Shown here: positions 6,761 through 12,751 of the stretch, piece after piece
How positions within the stretch are numbered: the first letter of the stretch is position 1
Layout: each line of letters starts with the position of its first letter
Translations under genes and position numbers: made by a program
The notes under the pieces: generated by a model
What the model was told of the DNA's origin: nothing
The model's database searches: none
The model's input: only the letters and a program-made list of their open reading frames with translations
Assembly: GCA_903862375.1 (NCBI GenBank)
Contig: CAIOXR010000110.1
Coordinates: 1-12,751 of the forward strand
Source of the DNA: an uncultured bacterium
Lineage (GTDB): Bacteria > Patescibacteriota > Minisyncoccia > Phycocordibacterales > UBA9973
DNA length: 12,751 bases
Direction: 5' to 3'

Positions 6761-8179
6761 TTATGCTTTGTTTAATTTTTGAGATTTAGCACTACTAAAA
6801 CCCGACCCGAATAAAAAGTTTGTAAATCCGTTTGTTTTTTTAATATTAAGAGTATAAAGGAATATTCTTGTGATAGATATAGCTGAAATCATAGAAATGA
6901 TAACACCAATTAAGAATACTAAAGCAAATCCTTTTATGAGTGTCGTCCCAAACCAGTAAAGTATGATAGCTGTAATTATACTTGATATATTTGAATCACG
7001 TACAGAAAGCCATGCTCGTTTGAAACCATTATGCATAGAATCTGTGACTCCACCTCCACCTCTTAATTCTTCTTTAATACGTTCAAAAATAAGAACATTC
7101 GCATCCACTGCAATACCTATAGAAATAATAAATCCGGCAATACCTGCTGCTGTCAAAGTTACAGGAAGTAATTTAAAGATTGAAAGCATAATAACTACAT
7201 ACATAGATAATGCAATAGTTGCTATAAGCCCTGGAAGTCTATACCAAATAATTAAAAATATAGCGATTGCTATAAATCCAATGAGAGCAGCTTTAACTCC
7301 TGCTGTTGTAGCTTGAGTACCAAGTGATGGACCAATAGTCTGAGTTGAGATAAGTTCTATAGCAACCGGCAGTGCACCAGAATTTAAACGTCCAACTAAA
7401 GTCTTAGCTTCTTGTGGTTTAAAATTTCCTGAAATTACAGCCTTACCCCCAGTAATAGCTTCATTAACCGTAGGAATAGAAATAGGTGCTCCATCCAAAA
7501 AAATAGCAACGGTTTTCCCCACATTCTCTTTCGTAATTTTTTCAAATAAAGCTGAACCTTCTGGATTGAATTGCAAAGATACTACAGGCTCACCTGTCGT
7601 TTGATTAAAATCAAGAATTGCTTTATCTAAAAAACGACCAGTAAGTTCAGTTTTAATATATTTACTTGCATATGGATCAAGAGTTACATTTCCATTCTTA
7701 TCAACTGTTGCTTGTTGAGGAGCATCTTTTACTGGGTTCTCTGTTCTAAAATCAAGCATGGGTGTTTCACCTATCATTTCTATCGCTTTAGATACATCTG
7801 TGACACCAGGAAGATCTACAATAAGTCTTTGTTCTCCTTGATTTGAAAAACCACCATCTTGAACTTGTATTGAGGGTTCCGAAACTCCAAAAATATTCAC
7901 ACGTCTTTCTATGACATCACGAAGTGAATTCATTGATTCGGGTACTTGCGTAGAACTTAATGAAGAAACATCTGCACGATACACCAAGTGAGAACCACCA
8001 GAAAGATCAAGACCAAGTTTGAATGGGAATTTTGCTAAACCTTTTTGAGATTCCTTCTTTTCAGCTGTTGAATTTTTAACAACTAAATTTCTATGATTAA
8101 TTTCTGATTTATAAACAAAAAAACCTATACCGACACCCAATAATAAAATAAGTAATGCTGTAATTCTTGTTTTCCACAT
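6761..8179 (-). CDS. secD: Protein translocase subunit SecD
   Basis: Protein of 472 residues that forms the SecDF export motor with SecF. It has an N-terminal membrane helix (about 6-23), the head motif LGLDLSGGSHLVY (55-67), the first periplasmic domain with DVIERRVNIFGVSEPSIQVQ and RLIVDLPGV, and a second domain ending NSGALPVAIELISTQTIGPSLG. Five membrane helices follow from about 290, with the conserved GIAVDANVLIFERIKEELR. The length is within the usual range for a separate SecD. The start codon has only a weak AGG upstream. It follows the PAP2 gene by 12 nt and precedes secF by 39 nt, so the genes probably share a transcript. Confidence 0.97.
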   Translation of the reverse strand: MWKTRITALLILLLGVGIGFFVYKSEINHRNLVVKNSTAEKKESQKGLAKFPFKLGLDLSGGSHLVYRADVSSLSSTQVPESMNSLRDVIERRVNIFGVSEPSIQVQDGGFSNQGEQRLIVDLPGVTDVSKAIEMIGETPMLDFRTENPVKDAPQQATVDKNGNVTLDPYASKYIKTELTGRFLDKAILDFNQTTGEPVVSLQFNPEGSALFEKITKENVGKTVAIFLDGAPISIPTVNEAITGGKAVISGNFKPQEAKTLVGRLNSGALPVAIELISTQTIGPSLGTQATTAGVKAALIGFIAIAIFLIIWYRLPGLIATIALSMYVVIMLSIFKLLPVTLTAAGIAGFIISIGIAVDANVLIFERIKEELRGGGGVTDSMHNGFKRAWLSVRDSNISSIITAIILYWFGTTLIKGFALVFLIGVIISMISAISITRIFLYTLNIKKTNGFTNFLFGSGFSSAKSQKLNKA

Positions 8180-8191
8180 AATAGGCCTATT

Positions 8192-8791
8192 TTATAGCCT
8201 TTTTGTTAAAATAGCAAGCACATAATCAAGTATAGAATTAATGAATTTACCTTTAAAAATATAACAAAAAATGATAGAAAATGTTAATCCTATAATATAA
8301 CCAAATAATATATCGATTGGGAAGTGAACCCCTGAAGCTATTCTAGCTAAACCTATGAAAATAGCCCCCATAATAAGATATGATCCTAATCTTTTATTAA
8401 TCAAATAGACAGAAACTGCTAGTGCCATAAAGAAAGTTGCATGTCCTGATGGGAATGAATCCATACCTCCATGAATAAATAATGGTACCAAGCTATTAAA
8501 CACCATAAAGGGTCGAGGGGAAGCTATTATTGACTTTAAAAAAGTTGTAAAAACCCAAGCGATAGATGCAGAAGAAAAAACGAGAATTAAATTTTTAAAT
8601 CTATCTTCTAGATTTAACTTTAAAGAAAAGTTCTTAAAAGACATAAATCCATTTGTATAAAATAATAAAAATATACAAGAAATTAATATCAAAATATTCC
8701 CTAAGATATTTGCACAAAAAACTATCACCCAATCTAAAAATACTGATTGATGAGCTAAATTATATAAACTAAAAAATATTGTATTATTCAT
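8192..8791 (-). CDS. PAP2-family membrane phosphatase (probable undecaprenyl-diphosphate phosphatase type)
   Basis: Integral membrane protein of 199 residues with the three PAP2 catalytic motifs: K86..R93-P94 in LKSIIASPRPF, P114-S-G-H117 in SFPSGHATFF, and R150..H156..D160 in LARIASGVHFPIDI. All catalytic residues are present. About six membrane helices are visible. The family removes phosphate from lipid phosphates. Next to rodA, recycling of undecaprenyl diphosphate for cell-wall synthesis is the likely role, but the lipid substrate is inference. The frame is open to an ATG at 8839, which would overlap the rodA end by 20 nt; the ATG at 8791 (MNNTIFFSLYNL) is preferred because it begins where family members usually begin. 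Confidence 0.88.
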   Translation of the reverse strand: MNNTIFFSLYNLAHQSVFLDWVIVFCANILGNILILISCIFLLFYTNGFMSFKNFSLKLNLEDRFKNLILVFSSASIAWVFTTFLKSIIASPRPFMVFNSLVPLFIHGGMDSFPSGHATFFMALAVSVYLINKRLGSYLIMGAIFIGLARIASGVHFPIDILFGYIIGLTFSIIFCYIFKGKFINSILDYVLAILTKRL

Positions 8792-8819
8792 TTTAAATTT
8801 TTGATAATTATTAATTACA

Positions 8820-9938
8820 CTATATACCAAGAAATTCATTTCTCATATCATCTTTATGTGCTACTCTACTATACCTATTCATTCCCATAAGAATTCCTAA
8901 GCCGATAAACTCAGTTAATAAGTGCGAACCACCATAACTCATAAATGGTAAAGTAATTCCAGTCACAGGCATTATACCAATATTCATACCTATATTTACC
9001 ATAAAATGACTTACCAGATAAATTGAAAATCCAAGACCATAAAGTATTTCAAAATTAGTTGATCCTAATAAAGATATATGTAATATTCGCCAAATAATAA
9101 GTCCAAATAATAATAATAGTATCATTGCTCCAATAAAACCCCACTCTTCTACAAAAGCTGCAAAGATAAAATCTGTCTGGTATTCGGGTAAAAACTTTAA
9201 TCTTGATTGAGTACCAAAACCTACTCCCTTCCCTACTAATTGTCCAGAACCTACAGCAATAGTAGATTGATATACATTATATCCTGTTTTATGTATATCC
9301 GTCATTGGTCTTATAAAATTTATAATTCTATTTTTTTGATATGGTTGAAAAACAAAAGACCAAAGACATATAAATACTATAATACCTATACCTGCAATAA
9401 TTAAAAAATATTTACGTGAAATACCAGAGACTAAAGTCATACCAATCCAAATAAAAAATATTATAATAGCACTTCCAAAATCAGGTTGTAAAAAAACTAA
9501 TAAGAAAGGAATAAAAGCATAAATACCAGAAATAAATATATGCTTAAAATTATCTATCTCTACATGACGTCGAGAAAAATATTTCGCCAGCATAAGTATT
9601 ACTACCAACTTCATCATATCTGAAGGCTGAAAAGAAAAACCACCAAGAGAAAACCAACTCTGTGCCCCATTTGAAATATGACCAAATATAAATAAAAGTA
9701 ATAATAAAGATGAAAAAATACCAAATATAATAACTAATACATCGGTTCTTTTTAAAAATCTAAAATCAATATATGATAATATAAAAAAAACAACAAAAGA
9801 AACACCTATCCAGATCAACTGATGAGAGAAATATGGAGAACTCTCAGTAAAAGATTTCATGGTTATGAGTCCTGCAGATAATACGGGCAATAGAAAAATA
9901 ACTAAAAACCAATCTATCCCCAAATAACGTAATTTCAT
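8820..9938 (-). CDS. rodA: Rod shape-determining protein RodA (SEDS glycosyltransferase)
   Basis: SEDS-family membrane protein of 372 residues that polymerises lipid II into glycan strands during cell elongation, normally with a class B penicillin-binding protein. Signatures are WFSLGGFSFQPSDMMKLV, FLQPDFGSA with the catalytic-type aspartate, GVGFGTQSRLKFLPEYQTDF followed by FAAFVEEWGF, and PVTGITLPFMSYGGS. About ten membrane helices are visible. The frame is open to an ATG at 9974, but that part lies inside the end of the preceding gene; MKLRYLGIDW (9938), 4 nt after that gene's stop, is the likely start. No penicillin-binding protein or MreBCD gene is within the window. It is followed directly by the PAP2 phosphatase, a sensible cell-wall pairing. 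Confidence 0.95.
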   Translation of the reverse strand: MKLRYLGIDWFLVIFLLPVLSAGLITMKSFTESSPYFSHQLIWIGVSFVVFFILSYIDFRFLKRTDVLVIIFGIFSSLLLLLFIFGHISNGAQSWFSLGGFSFQPSDMMKLVVILMLAKYFSRRHVEIDNFKHIFISGIYAFIPFLLVFLQPDFGSAIIIFFIWIGMTLVSGISRKYFLIIAGIGIIVFICLWSFVFQPYQKNRIINFIRPMTDIHKTGYNVYQSTIAVGSGQLVGKGVGFGTQSRLKFLPEYQTDFIFAAFVEEWGFIGAMILLLLFGLIIWRILHISLLGSTNFEILYGLGFSIYLVSHFMVNIGMNIGIMPVTGITLPFMSYGGSHLLTEFIGLGILMGMNRYSRVAHKDDMRNEFLGI

Positions 9939-9942
9939 AAAA

Positions 9943-10719
9943 CTAAAATGAAAACTTAAATGGATTAATCTCAACTAGAACATCTTTAATAAACGGCTCA
10001 CTGGTGAATGCTTCAGGCCATGTAAAATACACAAGAGTCTTATCATTACTAGCCAAACCATCTTTTACTGTTTTTGAAGCATTTATAGCATTATGATTTT
10101 CATCATATAATATAGCTATGACTTCAAAAGAAGGTAGATCATATATTGATTCATTCTTTATTCTTGCTGATAAATTTGGACTTTTTCTATCTTCACCTAG
10201 AGTAATATTATCAACAAATAAAGCCAGGTTATTTAGATTTGCATCTTTTTTAACCCAATTTAATTGTCCAACGAATTGAAAAGTAATATTCTTTAATTTT
10301 GCTTCACCAGAGTTAAAGCTAGGCTCAAAAATTACAAACTGTTTATTTGGAGGTATATAACTACTACCTTGTCTATGCCCTATAAGTCGATTATTTATAT
10401 CGTACATTCTAAATTCATAAGATACATTCTCAACACCTGAATTTTTATTCTGATTTTCTATAAAAGCTACTAAATTATAATTATTACCCAAAACTGGAAA
10501 TGCCCTACTCCAGAGAATTACTGGATCAGAAACATTTTCTTTACACATAATTTGGCAAGATCCTCCACAATCTATACCTATTTCAGTACCATTTTTTTTA
10601 TTATCAAAACAAGTTGGTTTTTTAAAAATTACAGGATACAAAAAAATAAAAAGAATAATTATAATAAATCCAAAAAGTCCACTTAAGTATTGAAATTGTC
10701 TTTTTGTTGCCCAAGTCAT
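9943..10719 (-). CDS. Membrane-anchored extracytoplasmic protein with D-C-G-G-x-C motif, function unknown
   Basis: I cannot assign a function. The product has 258 residues from the preferred ATG. One hydrophobic helix (about residues 11-33) anchors it in the membrane; the rest is probably outside. Directly after the helix comes a cysteine-rich segment, PTCFDNKKNGTEIGIDCGG with SC and C following, with four cysteines and several acidic residues. It resembles short C-x-D-x-x-x-N-G-x-E-x-x-x-D-C-G-G motifs found in secreted proteins. The remainder looks like two beta-rich, Ig-like repeats (about 65-155 and 165-258). The frame opens at ATG 10725, but that codon abuts the -10 TATACT. The second ATG, 6 nt after the -10, is preferred and would give a leaderless message. 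It precedes rodA by 4 nt. Confidence 0.75.
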   Translation of the reverse strand: MTWATKRQFQYLSGLFGFIIIILFIFLYPVIFKKPTCFDNKKNGTEIGIDCGGSCQIMCKENVSDPVILWSRAFPVLGNNYNLVAFIENQNKNSGVENVSYEFRMYDINNRLIGHRQGSSYIPPNKQFVIFEPSFNSGEAKLKNITFQFVGQLNWVKKDANLNNLALFVDNITLGEDRKSPNLSARIKNESIYDLPSFEVIAILYDENHNAINASKTVKDGLASNDKTLVYFTWPEAFTSEPFIKDVLVEINPFKFSF

Positions 10720-10725
10720 AAACAT

Positions 10726-10731
10726 AGTATA
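10726..10731 (-). promoter_or_regulatory. Extended -10 promoter for the DCGG protein-rodA transcript
   Basis: The minus strand reads TGT-TATACT, followed by 6 nt and an ATG, the same arrangement as before the ATP-grasp gene. It starts within the T-run of the terminator at 10731-10767, so upstream termination and new initiation are directly joined. Confidence 0.6.
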
Positions 10732-10767
10732 ACAAAAAACTACTTTAATATAAAGTAGTTTTTTGTT
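10731..10767. terminator. Strong hairpin terminator
   Basis: Perfect 17-bp inverted repeat with a 3-nt loop (ATA at 10748-10750). The arms end in A6/T6 runs, so it can act in both directions. On the minus strand it follows the 5S-like RNA element. Confidence 0.8.
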
Positions 10768-10895
10768 TATTTAGTTGAATTCTTTGTTCTGGTGTGAAGT
10801 CGGGATGGGACCCGACTGCAAGGTCGGAAGCTGATGAGCCGAGACGAGGTCGCGAACTTTTTCAACAGAAAAAGATTTGTGACTAACTTCCGAGT
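10768..10895 (-). ncRNA. 5S-like chimeric RNA element (possible small RNA or 5S pseudogene)
   Basis: A non-coding stretch with its own signals: TATAAT (10902-10907), a predicted start near 10895, and a strong terminator after its end. On the minus strand it opens with ACTCGGAAGTTA, matching GAACTCGGAAGTTA in the true 5S gene. It later has GGCTCATCAGC (5S: AGCTCATCTGC), then CGGGTCCCATCCCGAC, which matches the general bacterial 5S pattern that normally comes before ACTCGGAAG. It ends with CCAGAAC and a tail identical to the true 5S. So 5S-like pieces occur in changed order with an unrelated insert. TCGGAAG/CTTCCGA, CTTTTT/AAAAAG and AGTCGGG/CCCGACT can form hairpins. The 5' partner of the 5S terminal helix is missing, so it is not a working 5S rRNA. 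Confidence 0.45.
10771..10792. repeat. 22-bp direct repeat, copy 1
   Basis: Identical to 11481-11502 (plus strand starts TTAGTTGAATTC and ends TTGTTCTGG). In both places it lies between an RNA element and a hairpin terminator. Copy 1 carries the 5S 3'-strand sequence CCAGAACAA although the rest of the 5S is absent here. Confidence 0.9.
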
Positions 10896-10901
10896 TCTAC
10901 T

Positions 10902-10907
10902 ATTATA
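10902..10907 (-). promoter_or_regulatory. Consensus -10 before the 5S-like element
   Basis: TATAAT on the minus strand, 21 nt after the stop codon of the broken MNT gene and about 7 nt before the first 5S-like bases. No clear -35 or TGn extension. Confidence 0.4.
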
Positions 10908-10928
10908 AAATAGGACCTAAAGCACTAT

Positions 10929-11408
10929 CTACAGATTTTTATTACTCCATTTTTTGTCTAATTCATCATAAACAATTTTAATACTAGTTTTTCCTTCACC
11001 AAATTGTTTTTTCTCATTGTCGTACTTTTCATTGTATATATCCCATTCTTTTTGAATTTTAGGATGAGTTTTAAAATAATTTAAAAAATTTTCTTGTGCC
11101 TTTAAAATATCAATTTAGTCATATAGGATCTTGGCGTGTGCAAAAATATACATACGATAAGGAACATTAATAATATTAAATCTTAATTTTTCTTTAGAAT
11201 ACTTACTAAAACCAATCTTAATACCATCTACAAAACCAGTAGTAAACTCATATTCCTTATCAAATTTTCTATAAACAATATATAAATCAATATCCGAATC
11301 TTTATGAAATGTTCCTTTTGATACACTGCCAAAAACCAAAAGACCTAGTACATTTTGATCTTTCATGAATTCATTTTTAATTTTTTCTAAAACATTTAAA
11401 TGATTCAT
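10929..11408 (-). pseudogene. MNT-domain nucleotidyltransferase interrupted by an in-frame stop
   Basis: The first 97 codons encode a minimal nucleotidyltransferase domain: LLVFGSVSKGTF, then KDSDIDLYIV (G27-S28, D39, D41, the metal-binding aspartates). Such proteins often act as AMP-transferring antitoxins paired with HEPN toxins. The frame stops at TAA (11115-11117) after AHAKILYD, then stays open in the same frame for 61 codons (IDILKAQENFLNYF to WSNKNL) up to TAG at 10929. Family members usually read ILYDK at this place, so TAA is probably a single base change from AAA. The catalytic part is intact, so a truncated but active product is possible. The frame opens at 11453, but the -10 TATACT lies in those codons; MNHLNVLEK (11408) is the likely start. 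No HEPN gene is adjacent. Confidence 0.75.
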
Positions 11409-11443
11409 ATAATTGAGGGTTTTTCTTGATATTTGTATGTTTA

Positions 11444-11449
11444 AGTATA
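11444..11449 (-). promoter_or_regulatory. Extended -10 promoter of the MNT gene
   Basis: TGC-TATACT on the minus strand, directly after the T-run of the rRNA terminator. The predicted leader is about 29 nt to the ATG at 11408, with no clear ribosome-binding site. Confidence 0.5.
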
Positions 11450-11451
11450 GC

Positions 11452-11481
11452 AAAAATACCTCGCATGAGCGAGATATTTTT
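11452..11481 (-). terminator. rRNA operon terminator after 5S
   Basis: Hairpin with arms TATCTCGC/GCGAGGTA (one G-T) and loop TCAT on the minus strand, extended by A/T runs and ending TTTTT. It lies about 15 nt after the 5S gene. Confidence 0.75.
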
Positions 11482-11502
11482 TAGTTGAATTCTTTGTTCT
11501 GG
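11481..11502. repeat. 22-bp direct repeat, copy 2 (at the 5S 3' end)
   Basis: Identical to 10771-10792. Here the CCAGAACAA part is the genuine 3' strand of the 5S terminal helix, pairing with TTGTTCTGG at the 5S 5' end. Confidence 0.9.
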
Positions 11503-11605
11503 CGACAACCTACTTTCCCCATAAAGAGTATCATCGGTGCAGATGAGCTTAACTTCCGAGTTCGGAATGTAATCGGGTGTGACCCCATTGCCAAATCACC
11601 AGAAC
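11496..11605 (-). rRNA. rrf: 5S ribosomal RNA
   Basis: About 110 nt. The terminal helix GTTCTGG/CCAGAAC closes the molecule. The interior shows CACACCCGATTACATTCCGAACTCGG, then AAGTTAAGC, CACCGATGATACT and GGGGAAAGTAGG, all typical of bacterial 5S. It lies about 165 nt after the 23S 3' end on the same strand. Exact processed ends are estimated. Confidence 0.95.
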
Positions 11606-11655
11606 AAAAAATTTAACTTATGTAATTATAAAAAACATTCAAGATATATTCTTGC

Positions 11656-11680
11656 GGAATTTTTACGAAGTAAAAATTCC
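11656..11680 (-). other. Hairpin in the 23S-5S spacer
   Basis: Perfect 11-bp inverted repeat GGAATTTTTAC/GTAAAAATTCC with a 3-nt loop. A second hairpin, GTCGCC/GGCGAC, lies at 11734-11750. The outer CATTCA/TGAATG pair could close the spacer into one processing stem. These are probably RNase processing structures; no tRNA is in the spacer. Confidence 0.5.
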
Positions 11681-11771
11681 ACACATAATATCTGAAAACT
11701 GAATGCTGACAAGAACACTCGCCTTTTCGACGAGTCGCCGATAAGGCGACAACAACAATATGATTTTCACA

Positions 11772-12751
<980 letters not shown>

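Noticed and set aside
6450..7316. Plus-strand open frames inside secF and secD
   Set aside because: They are antisense to two strongly conserved genes and have no recognisable protein features.
10820..10895. Plus-strand hammerhead-like core: CTGATGAG, a short stem, then CGAA, with TCGGAAG/CTTCCGA as a possible stem I
   Set aside because: The conserved GAAA is GAAC, no UH cleavage triplet is in the right place, and the junction before stem I is about 12 nt long. The bases are better explained as the complement of 5S-like sequence.

Overview
The window is AT-rich, and every recognisable protein gene, the tRNA and the rRNAs read from the minus strand. Three things point to a Candidate Phyla Radiation (Patescibacteria/Parcubacteria-like) bacterium: compact genes with short gaps, a Gmad2-domain protein beside LemA and HtpX, and a self-splicing-type intron in 23S rRNA. 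This placement is inference from gene content and rRNA features, not a phylogeny. All eleven protein reading frames end in TAA or TAG, none in TGA.

Right end (about 10.7-12.75 kb): the 3' part of a 23S rRNA gene, interrupted by a 403-nt group I intron without an ORF at the position equivalent to E. coli 2593 in the peptidyl-transferase region, followed by 5S rRNA and a terminator. Downstream is a small module: a minimal nucleotidyltransferase (MNT) gene broken by one in-frame TAA, then a short RNA-like element carrying 5S-like motifs in rearranged order. That element shares a 22-bp tail with the true 5S gene and ends in its own strong terminator.

Middle (about 5.8-10.7 kb): an envelope and secretion block. 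In transcription order it holds an anchored exported protein with a D-C-G-G-x-C motif, RodA, a PAP2-family lipid phosphatase, SecD and SecF. RodA and the PAP2 phosphatase fit peptidoglycan elongation and undecaprenyl-phosphate recycling; SecDF assists protein export.

Left-middle (about 1.7-5.7 kb): lemA, a Gmad2-domain protein, a DUF2207 membrane protein ending in 16 glycines, and the htpX membrane protease, packed with gaps of 2, 3 and 25 nt. This looks like one envelope-associated transcription unit, closed by a hairpin after htpX.

Left end (1-1.55 kb): tRNA-Ser(GGA) and an unassigned ATP-grasp enzyme. Each faces, across an identical bidirectional terminator, a copy of an unrecognised plus-strand structured RNA of about 165 nt. 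The two copies share their ends and terminator, but their internal hairpins differ in sequence while staying paired. This two-copy RNA is the strongest candidate for something undescribed. Also notable is a repeated promoter form, TGnTATACT, placed so that transcripts of at least two genes should be leaderless.
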